DNA of 64,000 nt. Origin: Micromonospora gifhornensis (GTDB lineage: Bacteria > Actinomycetota > Actinomycetes > Mycobacteriales > Micromonosporaceae). Shown piece by piece: positions 1-9,189 of this stretch. Positions within the stretch are counted from its first letter, which is position 1; the number at the start of each line of letters is the position of its first letter. Below the pieces are notes generated by a model. It had not been told where the DNA came from, searched no databases, and saw only the letters and a list, made by a program, of their open reading frames with translations. The position numbers and the translations under genes were made by a program. The DNA lies in the NCBI RefSeq assembly GCF_016863515.1, contig NZ_BOPA01000036.1:43266-107265 (forward strand), given 5' to 3'.

Positions 1-1268
1 CGCATCGCCGCCAGGACAAGTGGCACGAGCAGCCCGACCAGACCCGCCACCAGCAGGTAGCGACCGCCCATCGACAGCGTGCCGGAGAGGTGGGCGATCA
101 CCAGCAGACATCCCACGGTACCGGCGGTCACCAACGAGATCCGCTGCCAGAGCCCAAGAAACGACCGGGCCCGCAGCAGCACCGCGGCGGAGAGCACGGC
201 AACCAGCGTCCACCCCGACCAGCCGGGCGTACGCATGGTGAAGGCGAACAGGAACGGCAGCAGCAGCGCCGCCGCGCCGAGTCCGGCGACCAGGTAGGTG
301 TTCGCATCGGCGGTACGCGACCGCACCAGTTCGGGGTCTTCCGGCTCGATGTCGAACTGCATGTCCGCGCCGGTCTTGGGTAGCTGCGGCCCGCGCAGCC
401 GGGCGAACTTCACCGCGCCGCGGGGTGCCAGCACGACCATGCCGAAGAGCACTACGGCGGCGACCGCCGCGACTCGCGGGGCGGTCATCCCGGCGAGCGA
501 GCGCGACAGCAGGATCACCGCGACCACCGCGGCGCAGACGCCGGCCAACAGCAGCGGCGTGAATGGCAGTCGCGGCGTGACCGTTCGCTGGCTGACCAGC
601 AGGATGCCGGTCACCGCGACGATCGCGGCGGCGGCGGCGAGCCCGGCCGGTGCGGTGAAGGCGACGCCCTGCGGGTCGCCGTCAAGGGCACTGGACGCGG
701 CCACCGCGGCGAAGAACGCTGACCCGCACCCGAACAGCAGTCCGAAGGCGCCGTCGGTCAGCCGACGACCGGCCACCAGCGCCGCCGCCAGCAGCGCCGC
801 GGCGAACGTGCCGGCGGACACGGTCTGCGACAGCACCGGGCCACGGTCGACGATCACCAGCGCGACGGCGACCATCGCCACCGCCGAGAGCACCAGGAAC
901 AGCACCCGCCGGTACTCCGGCTGCCAGCGGTCCGACCGGCGGTTGACCACCGTCGCCACACCCTCGGCCAGGTCGTCGAAGTCCAGTTCGGGCAGGGGGT
1001 CCTCGGCCCGGCGCAGGTGGATTTCCTCGCCGTTGAGCCACTCCAGGGTCTCCGGGGTGCCGCTGAGTTCGAACGGCGCTTCACCCAACCGCTGGAGCAC
1101 CCAACCGCTGCTGCTGGCAGCGTTTTGCTGGTGCGCCGGCACGGCATGACTGACCAGAACGGGCAGCAGACCGGCGACCGCGGTGGTCACCGGAACCGCC
1201 AGGTCGACCCGGCGTTGGGGTCCGACCACGGTGACACGACACTTGTCGGCCTGCACAGCGGCGTTCAT
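1..1268 (-). CDS. eccD: EccD-like type VII secretion membrane pore protein (3' end outside window)
   Basis: Integral membrane subunit that lines the ESX secretion channel with EccB, EccC and EccE. I translated this reading frame by hand: it opens with ATG at 1268 and stays open to the window edge, about 422 codons, against roughly 470-500 for the family. The first ~90 residues form a soluble ubiquitin-like (YukD) domain beginning MNAAVQADKCRVTVVGPQRR. After a charged linker around residue 120 there is a long run of hydrophobic Ala/Val/Leu-rich helices, interrupted near residue 310 by a cytoplasmic loop containing FDIEPEDPELVRSRTADA. It starts 14 nt after the EccC stop, so both belong to one minus-strand operon. 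The C-terminal helices lie beyond position 1. EccB and EccE are not in view. Confidence 0.85.
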   Translation of the reverse strand, partial: MNAAVQADKCRVTVVGPQRRVDLAVPVTTAVAGLLPVLVSHAVPAHQQNAASSSGWVLQRLGEAPFELSGTPETLEWLNGEEIHLRRAEDPLPELDFDDLAEGVATVVNRRSDRWQPEYRRVLFLVLSAVAMVAVALVIVDRGPVLSQTVSAGTFAAALLAAALVAGRRLTDGAFGLLFGCGSAFFAAVAASSALDGDPQGVAFTAPAGLAAAAAIVAVTGILLVSQRTVTPRLPFTPLLLAGVCAAVVAVILLSRSLAGMTAPRVAAVAAVVLFGMVVLAPRGAVKFARLRGPQLPKTGADMQFDIEPEDPELVRSRTADANTYLVAGLGAAALLLPFLFAFTMRTPGWSGWTLVAVLSAAVLLRARSFLGLWQRISLVTAGTVGCLLVIAHLSGTLSMGGRYLLVAGLVGLLVPLVLAAM

Positions 1269-1281
1269 CCGCGTCGTCCTC

Positions 1282-4200
1282 TCATCTGTCCGCCTTCCCG
1301 AGCGCGTTTCCGGTCTGGATCAACCGCACACCTCGGCGGGTGACCAGCTGTGCGCGTCCGGCCGGCAGGCGTCGCGGTGCCGCCTCGCCGAGAAACCTGC
1401 CCTCCTCCTTGGGGTAGGAGAACAACGTCGCAGGGGTGCCGAGCTCCCACATGCGGCGGATGACCGGATCCGCCATCGCCCGCATCGCGCCGGACGTGCT
1501 CCGGGCCACGATCACGTGCAGGCCGACGTAGACCCCCTGCGCCAGCAGCGGCAACAACGGATCCAAGGTGGAGCCGACGCCGGTGCCACGGGTCAACAGG
1601 TCGTAGTCGTCGACGACCACGAACAACTCGGGACCCTCCCACCAGTCCCGGCGGCGCATCCGATCGGACGAGATGTCTGCGCCGGGCAACCGGCGGTTGA
1701 TCGAGACCGACGCCTTGCTCGCCAGCTCGAACAGCCCGTCGCCGGTGAAGCTGGATCCGACCTGGTAGCTCTGGCCGATCGCGGTGTCCAGGTCGCGGCG
1801 CGAGTCACCGAGCACCACCTTGGCCTGCTCGGGGGTGTAGCGCCGCCCAATCGCACGCAGGATCAGGCGCAGCAGGTTCGTCTTGCCGGTCTCGTTGTCG
1901 CCGAAGATCAGCAGGTGCGGAGTGACCATGAAGTCGTGCCACACCGGAGCCAGGCGTTGTTCGTCGAGACCCAGGCACACCTGCAGTTCGGGCCTCGGGT
2001 CGGGCAGCTCGGTCGCGAGCAGGTGGGTGGGCAGCAGGCGCACCGGCGGGGCAGCCGGGCCGTTCCAGAAGGTGCCGGCTTCCTCGGTGACCGACTTCGT
2101 GGCCTCGGCCAGGTCGTCGGTTGCGGCGTGGCCGTCGATCCGGGGCAGCGCGCCGAGGAAGTGCAGTCCGGCCGGGGTGAGACCGCGACCGGGCTGGTTC
2201 GGCACCGTCGCCGCCTTGCGGGACCCGAACTCCGACTCCATCGAGTCGGCCAGCCGCAGTTCGAGCTTCGTGCCCAGCAGGTCGCGCAGCCAGGTGCGTA
2301 GCTCCGACCATCGGGTGGTGGTCACGATGACATGCACCCCGAACGACAGACCTCGGGAGGCGATCTCCTGGAACTTGCTCTCCAGGTCGGGAAAGTCCTG
2401 CTTCATCGTGTACCAGCCATCGACGACCAGAAAAACGTGGCCGTACGGGTCCTGGAGCTCGCCCCGCCCCCGAGCCGCCAGGTACGACGTCATGGAGTCC
2501 AGCCCACGCTCGGTGAACTCGACCTCGCGCCGCTCCATGACCTGGCTGATCTCCTCCAGCGTACGCACCACCCGGTCCCGCTCCAGCCGGGTGGCGATCG
2601 ATCCGACGTGTGGCAGCCCGGCGACCGAGGTGAGGCCACCGCCACCGAAGTCGAGACCGTAGAACTGCACCTCAACCGGGGTGTTCGTCAACGCCAGCGC
2701 CAGCATCAGCGTCCGCAGCAGAGTTGATTTGCCGCTCTGTGGGGCACCGGCGATGCCGACGTGGCCATCCGCTGCGGACAGGTCCACGACGAGCAGCTCC
2801 CGAAGCTGGTCCTGCGGCTTGTCCACCACCCCGACCGGCACCCGGAGGCGTGCACGCATAGAGAGGTCGTCGACGGACATGCCGAAGACCGGATGGGGTA
2901 CGACGCTGGGCAGCAGCGAGTCGAGCGTCGACGCCGTCGACAGCGGCGGAAGCCAGATCTGCCGGGCCGGCGGGCCTGCTCCGGCGAGCCGTTTCAGCAG
3001 TACCTCGACCAGGCTGGGAGCGCCCGCGTCAATCGGTACGTCCGCCGTGGCCTGCGCAACCTCGTCCGGTTCCGCGCGTTGCGCCGGTGCGGGCAGCGGG
3101 AGGTACCGGGTGGTGAACGGCACCACTTCGGCGGCCACGACCTGGACATCCTGTTCCGCTTCCCGGGCCGCCCCGGTGCCGGTGTACGGACCGGAGACGT
3201 AGGCCGACTTGAAGCGCACGAGATTGGTGGTGTCCACCTTGAGGTAGCCGTTGCCCGGCTCGGGCGGCAGCTCGTACGCCGCCCCGACACCGATCACCGC
3301 GCGCGACTCCATCGAGGAGAAGGTGCGCAGTGCCAGCCGGTACGACAGGTGTCCCTCGACGCGGTTGATCCGTCCCTCGTCGAGGCGTTGCGAGGCGAGT
3401 AGCAGATGGACGCCGAGGCTGCGGCCCAGTCGGCCGATGGAGACGAACAGGTCCATGAACTCTGCCTTGCTCGACAGCAGTTCGGAGAACTCGTCGACGA
3501 CGATGAGCAGGGTCGGGAAGGGCACGAGGTGGGCACCGGATGCCCGTGCCTTCTCGTAGTCGAACAGTGAGGCGTACCCGCTTGCCCGCAGCATCTCCTG
3601 GCGCCGGGTCATCTCGCCGTTGAGCGCAGCCTGCATCCGGTCGACGAGGGGAAGTTCGTCCGCGAGGTTCGTGATGACGGCGGAGGTGTGCGGCAGGTTC
3701 TCCATGCCGATGAAGGTGGCGCCGCCCTTGAAGTCCACCAGCACCAGGTTGAGGATCTCCGAGGAGTGCGTCGCGGCGAGCGCGACCACCAGCGTACGCA
3801 GCAACTCGCTCTTGCCCGACCCGGTGGCGCCGATGAGCAGGCCGTGCGGCCCCATGCCGCCCTGCGCCGACTCCTTGAGGTCAAGCTCGATCACCTCGCC
3901 GTCCTCGGTGACACCGATCGGCACCTGCAGCCGGTTGCGTTGCGGCTGGCGGGCCCGCCACAGCGCGGCGACGTCGAAGGTGTTCGCATCCCGGATGCCG
4001 AGCAGCGTGGTCAACTCGAAGCTGTTCTCCAACGGTTCGTCGACGATGTCGAGGGTGCCGCTGGTCCGCTTCGGGGCGATGATCCGGGCGAGCGTGTCCG
4101 CCTGCGCCTCGGACAGTTCGTCGCGCACCGCCGTACCGCTGACCTCCCCGGCCGGGTAGCGCACCTCCGCGCCGTCCACAGTCAGTCGCAGCACCTTCGG

Positions 4201-5253
4201 CCCGCCCGGCATGGTCCCGGTGAGGTCGAGCAGGACGACGTTGCGCAGTCCGGTGCCGAGCAGCCGCGAGCTGTCCGGCAAATCGGCGAGGTGGGCGACG
4301 ATCACCACGAACGGCTCCGTCGACGAGGGACGTGCTGTCCGGTCGTGGTCGCCACGGTCGGTGACCTCCGCGCCGAGCAGATCCATCAGGGCGTCGTGGT
4401 CGCCGGCGAAGAGCCGGACCGGACCGGCCGCGTCGGTCTCGGCGGAATGCTCGTTGTGCGGCAGCCACTTGACCCACTCCCATGGGCCGCGGTGCACCTC
4501 GGCGGCCAGGACCGCGACGCGCAACTCGTCCGGGGCGTGCAGCGTGACCATCTGGGCCACCATGGCACGAGCCAGGGCGACCGCCGGTCCAACCTCGCCC
4601 TCGTACTCAATGCTGGTGAAACTGCGCAGATTCACCGAGATCGGGATACCGGACACCGTCCGATACGCCTCGGCGAACCGGCGCAGCGCGATCGACGACA
4701 GCGGCTCCAGGTCCTCGACCGGTTTGGTGGTCGGCGGCGTGAAGGCGCGCATCACGTTTTGCCGGCCGAGCCCGATCCGTACCCGGGCGAAGTCGTCGTG
4801 GGCCGGCCGCCGCTCCCACAGCCGACTACTCATCGCGATCGACCAGAGCCAGGCCGGTTCCGGGTTGTCCCAGAGCACATGCTTGCGCTGCTCGTCGGCG
4901 GCGGCTCGCGCCTCCTTACGTAGCTGGGCGATGTAGCGCAGGAAGTCGCGCCGCTCGCCGAGCATCTTGCGTTTGCGCTCGGCCGCGCCCCGGCCCACCT
5001 GCACCACGCCCATCAGGAGCATGCCGGCGGCCATCGCGCCGCCCATGACGTACATGATCGGGGCGCGGGTGTAGAGGCCGAACATCGCCATCATCGCCCC
5101 CATGCCCAGGCCCATGGGCACGACCATCGCGAAGGCCCGGAAGTCCAGCGGCGCCTCCTCCGCCATCAGCGGAGGCTCCTGCAGGTACACCTCGCCCTCG
5201 GGCGCTTCGGGTCCGGCGGCACGCGGCGGCCGTTTGACGGTGACCGTGCTCAT
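1282..5253 (-). CDS. eccC: EccC, three-domain FtsK/SpoIIIE ATPase motor of type VII secretion
   Basis: Membrane-anchored motor that recognises WXG100/PPE-type substrates and drives export. The 1323-residue protein is the single-chain form with EccCa and EccCb fused. Two membrane helices lie at about residues 41-61 and 66-86, followed by a basic stalk. Three ATPase domains follow, with P-loops GATGSGKS (about 474-481), GAPQSGKS (about 835-842) and GDNETGKT (about 1117-1124); Walker-B-like hydrophobic-DE or DD segments follow each (LLIVVDEF, VFLVVDGW, LFVVVDDY). The start codon overlaps the stop of the small upstream gene (ATGA), which suggests translational coupling. Identification is firm; which ESX class it belongs to cannot be settled from sequence reading alone. 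Confidence 0.95.
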   Translation of the reverse strand: MSTVTVKRPPRAAGPEAPEGEVYLQEPPLMAEEAPLDFRAFAMVVPMGLGMGAMMAMFGLYTRAPIMYVMGGAMAAGMLLMGVVQVGRGAAERKRKMLGERRDFLRYIAQLRKEARAAADEQRKHVLWDNPEPAWLWSIAMSSRLWERRPAHDDFARVRIGLGRQNVMRAFTPPTTKPVEDLEPLSSIALRRFAEAYRTVSGIPISVNLRSFTSIEYEGEVGPAVALARAMVAQMVTLHAPDELRVAVLAAEVHRGPWEWVKWLPHNEHSAETDAAGPVRLFAGDHDALMDLLGAEVTDRGDHDRTARPSSTEPFVVIVAHLADLPDSSRLLGTGLRNVVLLDLTGTMPGGPKVLRLTVDGAEVRYPAGEVSGTAVRDELSEAQADTLARIIAPKRTSGTLDIVDEPLENSFELTTLLGIRDANTFDVAALWRARQPQRNRLQVPIGVTEDGEVIELDLKESAQGGMGPHGLLIGATGSGKSELLRTLVVALAATHSSEILNLVLVDFKGGATFIGMENLPHTSAVITNLADELPLVDRMQAALNGEMTRRQEMLRASGYASLFDYEKARASGAHLVPFPTLLIVVDEFSELLSSKAEFMDLFVSIGRLGRSLGVHLLLASQRLDEGRINRVEGHLSYRLALRTFSSMESRAVIGVGAAYELPPEPGNGYLKVDTTNLVRFKSAYVSGPYTGTGAAREAEQDVQVVAAEVVPFTTRYLPLPAPAQRAEPDEVAQATADVPIDAGAPSLVEVLLKRLAGAGPPARQIWLPPLSTASTLDSLLPSVVPHPVFGMSVDDLSMRARLRVPVGVVDKPQDQLRELLVVDLSAADGHVGIAGAPQSGKSTLLRTLMLALALTNTPVEVQFYGLDFGGGGLTSVAGLPHVGSIATRLERDRVVRTLEEISQVMERREVEFTERGLDSMTSYLAARGRGELQDPYGHVFLVVDGWYTMKQDFPDLESKFQEIASRGLSFGVHVIVTTTRWSELRTWLRDLLGTKLELRLADSMESEFGSRKAATVPNQPGRGLTPAGLHFLGALPRIDGHAATDDLAEATKSVTEEAGTFWNGPAAPPVRLLPTHLLATELPDPRPELQVCLGLDEQRLAPVWHDFMVTPHLLIFGDNETGKTNLLRLILRAIGRRYTPEQAKVVLGDSRRDLDTAIGQSYQVGSSFTGDGLFELASKASVSINRRLPGADISSDRMRRRDWWEGPELFVVVDDYDLLTRGTGVGSTLDPLLPLLAQGVYVGLHVIVARSTSGAMRAMADPVIRRMWELGTPATLFSYPKEEGRFLGEAAPRRLPAGRAQLVTRRGVRLIQTGNALGKADR

Positions 5254-5612
5254 CCGAGCGTTCCCGCGTACGTCGGCCCGTCACCCCAGGCCGTGGTGTC
5301 CTGGCGCAGCAGGCCCACCGCGTACCGGTCATTACGGAACCGCTGCACCGCGGCGGTGTCGTCCTCGTCATCGCGTTGTTTCTTGTCCTTCTGTGCTTCC
5401 CCGGCCTCGGCCTTCTGCCGCTCGCGCTCCTCGTCCCACTGCCGCTTGCGTTCGCGCATCTCCAGGAAGATGTCGTCCACGGTGCGGTCCGGTCCGCCGC
5501 AGTACGACATCTCGTCCGCATCGGAAGCGGGAGCGGGAGCGGGAGCAGGTCGTTGCGGGGACCGTCGCCAGACCCGCAGGGGCGTCCCTGCCATGCCATC
5601 GCGGTCAGACAT
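5250..5612 (-). CDS. small charged coiled-coil protein of the ESX operon, 120 aa
   Basis: I do not recognise this protein. It sits in a longer open frame but its ATG at 5612 overlaps the stop of the PPE-like gene by 8 nt (ATGTCTGA), and its stop overlaps the eccC start (ATGA), so it is boxed in by two translational couplings. That arrangement argues for a real gene. Residues 1-35 are Pro/Ala-rich; residues about 45-90 are an almost continuous run of Glu, Lys, Arg, Asp and Gln that should form a charged helix or coiled coil (EMRERKRQWDEERERQKAEA); the end is less charged and aromatic. No signal peptide or membrane segment. A structural or chaperone-like role next to EccC is only an inference from position. 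Confidence 0.7.
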   Translation of the reverse strand: MSDRDGMAGTPLRVWRRSPQRPAPAPAPASDADEMSYCGGPDRTVDDIFLEMRERKRQWDEERERQKAEAGEAQKDKKQRDDEDDTAAVQRFRNDRYAVGLLRQDTTAWGDGPTYAGTLG

Positions 5613-7884
5613 CGCTACGTTTCCCCTCGCTCGCAGCGTCGTCGGTGTCGTCGGCCAACAGCCAGCTTCCGTCGGTGTCGTCCCAGGCCGCCGTCTCCGG
5701 CTCGACATCGTCGAGGCGGAGCAGCGGCACCACGTCGTCGGGCGGTATCTCCAGGCCGCTCTGGCCCCAGGTATCAGCCCTCTCGACCAGCAGAGCGGCG
5801 GCGTCAGGGCGCACGGCCACCGGGTTCTCCGGCTGGCCGGCGGCCCGGACGGGTGGTGGCAACCCCACCGCTTGGTCCCGCTCCGGCTCGTCGACCGGGG
5901 CCACGACGCCGAGAGTGACGCCCGGCCGAATCGGGACGACCGGCTCCATCTGGAGCGGGACGGGACCTTCGGTCGTTTCCGGCTCCGCCGTGGGTGCCTC
6001 GCTCGCCGCAGCGGCCGGCCTCCACTGGGCATCGTCCGCTGTGAGCGGGCGCGACGCGGCCGGATCCTTCGCGGTGCGACCACCACCGGGGGAATCCGGA
6101 CCTGCGATTCCCGGCAGGCCGGGCATCATCGGCGCTACGGCGGGAGCTGCCGGCATCTCGGCAGGGCCGGTCACGACGGTGTCCAGGCCGAGGTTGCTTC
6201 CCGCCGCGGCGCCGGTCGGCGCGGCCGGTCCGTCCACGGTGTCGACGCCGGGTGTCCAGTCGGCCGCGTCACCCTCGACCAGACCGGCGGCATCCGGCCG
6301 ATCCGGTACGCCGGTGCCGCCGCCACCGGGCGACCCGGCGGCGCCAGGACTGCCCGGCATCATCGGTGTGCCGCCTGGCCCTGCGGCGCCTGTTGACGGC
6401 GGGCCGGCATGCAGGCCGGCGCCACCGGGCGGGGTGACCGTACCGACATCCGGCGGAAGCCCGGCCGGGTTGTCTCCGGGCATCCACGCCTGCGCATCAC
6501 CCTCGAGCAGGCCGCTTGCGTCCGGGCGGTCCGGGACGCCGGATCCGCCGCCGGGACTACCCGGCGTGCCGGGTGGCGCACTCGGCGGGAGACCGCCCGG
6601 GGTGCCGTTCGACGTCCCGGGTGATCCGGGAACGCTGACGCCCGTGCTCGGCAAGGCCGGGGGGCGTACCGGCAGAGCCGGCGGCGCAGACGGTGGAGCA
6701 ACGCCGGCACCACCGCCCACTCCTGAGCCGGCCCCCGGTCGTGCAGGATTCAGCCCGTTCACCCCGCCAGCTGGCGGCGTCGGGTTTCGCGGGATCAGCG
6801 ACGCCGGCGGAGGCAACGGAGCCAGCGGAGCTTGCAGGGCCGGCGGGGGCAACAGGGCCGGCGGGGGCAGCGGGGTCGACGGGGGCAGCGGGGTCGACGG
6901 GACCGGCGGAGGCACCGAGGCCCCCGGGGGCAACGGAGCTGACGGAGGCAACGGAGCTGACGGAGGCAACGGAGCCGGCAGGGCCGGCGGCGGCATCGGA
7001 GCCGGCGGGGGCATCGGAGCCGGCGGCGGGATGTTCGGCATGTTGCCCGCGTTGCCTCGCAAGCTACCGCTATCGGGCGGGCGGGGGCCACCACCACCGC
7101 CTGCCGCAAGGTTCGGTGGTGGTACAGCCGGCCGGTCGGGCGGCGGAATCCGAGGAGTCTCGGGTCGTGGCGGTGGCTGCGGACCGCCGCCAGGATTCCG
7201 CAGGTTCTCATTGCGCTCGGGGAGCAGAACCGATCCGTCCGTGATCCGGTAGTGGCCTGCCAGAACGTCGATTTCGTTGGCCATCGCCTCGGCCATAGGA
7301 AACTCGTACGGCGACCCGGTGATCGACACCAGGCCGTCGCCGCCGACGGCGTTACCGGCCGCTCGGGCGATCGCGGCGTACTGCCTGTCCCAGTGCGCAA
7401 CCGCGTACTGGGCGTACTGGAGGGCGTTGCCGGCGTTGTACAGCTGCTCGTGGATGGGCAACCGGCCGGAGCCGGGAAGGCCCGCGATCCGCTCGGCCTG
7501 AGCATCGAGGTAGTCAGCCAGGTACTCCATCTGGCTGAGGAACACCTCGGCGGCCGGGCCCTGCCAGGGCTTGTCCTCGCCGGCAATCGCCTGCGCTTGG
7601 GCCCGGACAAACCTCGCCAGCTCGTCGAACGTGCGATAGGCCTGCTCCACCGCCCCGCCGGCGTCCATCACGGACTGCGCATTGACCAGAGTCGCCGCGT
7701 GTGCTCTGGCTGCATCGGTGCCCAGTGCGGAGCCGCCGTTGACGGCGGCCCGAAGCAGCCGCCATCCCCCGCTCAACCGTGCCCATTTCCAATAGTCCTC
7801 CTCGTCAGCGGTGTTCACCGTCAGCGGCGGAAAGGTGGCGCCCGGATGGGCGTCGTGGGTCCACTGATCCTTGTCGACCGACAT
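5605..7884 (-). CDS. PPE/WXG-like proline-rich type VII substrate, 759 aa
   Basis: Likely a secreted ESX substrate. The first ~240 residues are helical and carry a W-x-G turn (KPWQGPAAEVFLSQM), as in WXG100/PPE-type hairpins. From about residue 250 to 500 the chain is a Pro-rich stretch built of PPPAP/PPSAPL units. The last ~260 residues contain loose repeats of the form RPDA-x-x-L-x-E-x-D/A-x-x-W (VPDRPDASGLLEGDA, VPDRPDAAGLVEGDA, AVRPDAAALLVERAD). The frame opens further upstream at 7992, but that overlaps the neighbouring gene; ATG 7884 has a GCGAGG Shine-Dalgarno at good spacing and starts the helical domain, so I chose it. It is followed within the operon by the small coiled-coil gene and eccC. 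Confidence 0.75.
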   Translation of the reverse strand: MSVDKDQWTHDAHPGATFPPLTVNTADEEDYWKWARLSGGWRLLRAAVNGGSALGTDAARAHAATLVNAQSVMDAGGAVEQAYRTFDELARFVRAQAQAIAGEDKPWQGPAAEVFLSQMEYLADYLDAQAERIAGLPGSGRLPIHEQLYNAGNALQYAQYAVAHWDRQYAAIARAAGNAVGGDGLVSITGSPYEFPMAEAMANEIDVLAGHYRITDGSVLLPERNENLRNPGGGPQPPPRPETPRIPPPDRPAVPPPNLAAGGGGGPRPPDSGSLRGNAGNMPNIPPPAPMPPPAPMPPPALPAPLPPSAPLPPSAPLPPGASVPPPVPSTPLPPSTPLPPPALLPPPALQAPLAPLPPPASLIPRNPTPPAGGVNGLNPARPGAGSGVGGGAGVAPPSAPPALPVRPPALPSTGVSVPGSPGTSNGTPGGLPPSAPPGTPGSPGGGSGVPDRPDASGLLEGDAQAWMPGDNPAGLPPDVGTVTPPGGAGLHAGPPSTGAAGPGGTPMMPGSPGAAGSPGGGGTGVPDRPDAAGLVEGDAADWTPGVDTVDGPAAPTGAAAGSNLGLDTVVTGPAEMPAAPAVAPMMPGLPGIAGPDSPGGGRTAKDPAASRPLTADDAQWRPAAAASEAPTAEPETTEGPVPLQMEPVVPIRPGVTLGVVAPVDEPERDQAVGLPPPVRAAGQPENPVAVRPDAAALLVERADTWGQSGLEIPPDDVVPLLRLDDVEPETAAWDDTDGSWLLADDTDDAASEGKRSDV
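6800..7040 (-). repeat. tandem Pro-coding repeats in the PPE-like gene
   Basis: Short imperfect units (read on the minus strand as codons for PPPAP, PPSAPLP and PPALLPP) are tandemly repeated here. On the plus strand they appear as GGAGGCAACGGAGC-type units. They encode the proline-rich linker and are prone to length change by slippage. The opposite strand is a spurious Gly-rich open frame. Confidence 0.7.
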
Positions 7885-7963
7885 GACAAACCTCGCGTTC
7901 GGCGAAGGAGCGCTTACCGGGCACGAGCGGTCAGTCGCCGCCGGAGCCCCTCTAACGTGCGGG

Positions 7964-8734
7964 CTATGCACCCAGCCTGTTGATCCGGGCATTACTTCGG
8001 CGCATTGCGCCGTCGAGGTCGTTGACGCTCAGCGCGTTCAACTCCTCGGTCTCGTCGTATCTCTTGATGAGCTCTCGCAAGTCACTCTGAAGTGTCAGGA
8101 GTACGTCTTTGACGTCGTCCATTACGGTGATCGTCTGACCGCTCAGACCGGGCGACTCGCCAGCGCCCACTATTTTCTGGCGCATTTTCTCGGCCACGGC
8201 AAATCCGCCGGGACGCAGCTCGATGTCGGACAGGGCCGCTTTGGCCAGCTCCAGCATCCCGTCCTGCCGCAGAGGGGCGTCCAGAGCGTTGCAGAAGTAG
8301 GCGATTGCCGCGGTGTTGACCGCAATCCCGCCTCGGCCATCCGCGACGTCGGCGAACGGTTTGACGGCCAGTCCCTCGACGCTGACATGGGGCTTTTCAA
8401 TGTACGCATGCTCTGGGTCGAACTCGTTCGGCGCAGTGACCCGATCCTTCGCGTCATCCTGCCGGTACTCGGCCACCAGAACCTTCCAGCGGTCCGACTC
8501 GGTCTGCTTGTGGTACCAGGCCCAAACGGCCAGCTCCTCCGGCGTGTAGTCGTTGTTTCCGACATCACCCCAGCTGTAAGCTCCGCGCTGCACCAGATCC
8601 TGTTCAATCTTGCTGACAACGGCCCGGGCCCAGCTGTCCCCATCCGTCGGATAACCGTGCGCCTCGTCATAGCTGCGAAAGAGGCCGATCATGTCGGCAC
8701 CCGCGATGCTTGGTCGGTCCAGATCGATGCTCAT
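7964..8734 (-). CDS. unrecognised ESX-operon protein, 256 aa
   Basis: No domain that I can name. It is soluble, acidic, with no signal peptide or membrane helix. The first half has several Trp and Tyr (YSWGDVGNNDYTPEELAVWAWY) and the last ~70 residues look like a pair of amphipathic helices (VMDDVKDVLLTLQSDLRELI). It lies between the WXG100 pair and the PPE-like gene in the same direction, so a chaperone or co-substrate role is possible. The frame opens at 8788; I prefer ATG 8734 (MSIDLDRPS) because a GAGACCGAG purine run precedes it, but the longer start (274 aa) cannot be excluded. Confidence 0.6.
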   Translation of the reverse strand: MSIDLDRPSIAGADMIGLFRSYDEAHGYPTDGDSWARAVVSKIEQDLVQRGAYSWGDVGNNDYTPEELAVWAWYHKQTESDRWKVLVAEYRQDDAKDRVTAPNEFDPEHAYIEKPHVSVEGLAVKPFADVADGRGGIAVNTAAIAYFCNALDAPLRQDGMLELAKAALSDIELRPGGFAVAEKMRQKIVGAGESPGLSGQTITVMDDVKDVLLTLQSDLRELIKRYDETEELNALSVNDLDGAMRRSNARINRLGA

Positions 8735-8865
8735 GATCTCGGTCTCGCTCGTGCGGGAGCCGCGGCTTTCCGTGACGGAGACATCCACGGCTCAAGGGCA
8801 GAAGGCTCGGCGGTCGCCGGCCCTTCTGGTCCGAGCGGCCGCGAGCGCAGGCGGGGTCGCCGCGA

Positions 8866-9159
8866 TCAGGGAGTCCAGTAGGAGGCGTTGGCCTTCTCCG
8901 TGGCCCCGTAGTTGTCGGAAACGGTCATCAGCGTCCGGCGCGCGCGCTCCAGGAAGGTGTTCATCTGCTGGGCTGCCTGGTCCCAGCGCATCTTGGCGGC
9001 CCGGTAGGCGGTCTTGGCCTCCTCGCTCTCCCAGCCGTCAAGGCCACGCTCGACATTGACTTCCAGCTCGTTGAGAGCCTGCTCGATCCGCTGATTGATG
9101 CGGGTCACGTCGTCGAGGACCGCATCGGCCAGCCCGAAGTTGAAGGTGAAATTGGACAA
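8866..9159 (-). CDS. WXG100 family protein (EsxB-like), TTG start, 97 aa
   Basis: Small helical-hairpin protein of the ESX substrate family, usually exported as a heterodimer with its neighbour and recognised by EccC. Length of 97 residues is typical. The hairpin turn reads GWESEEAKTAY, so the usual W-x-G is W-E-S here; the flanking helices (LADAVLDDVTRINQRIEQAL and KMRWDQAAQQMNTFLERARR) match the family. The start is TTG at 9159, supported by GAAAGG 8 nt upstream. The second WXG100 gene ends 30 nt upstream, giving the classic pair. Confidence 0.9.
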   Translation of the reverse strand: MSNFTFNFGLADAVLDDVTRINQRIEQALNELEVNVERGLDGWESEEAKTAYRAAKMRWDQAAQQMNTFLERARRTLMTVSDNYGATEKANASYWTP

Positions 9160-9189
9160 GTCACTGCCTTTCTACGAGTGACGGGAGGA

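Noticed and set aside
1183..2301. 372-aa plus-strand open frame opposite eccC
   Set aside because: Shadow of the third EccC ATPase domain; no start context or motif.
5102..7252. 716-aa plus-strand open frame with PE_PGRS-like Gly-rich sequence opposite the PPE-like gene
   Set aside because: It is the antisense of Pro-rich codons (CCG/CCC read as GGC/GGG). The minus strand has the domain structure, ribosome site and operon context.
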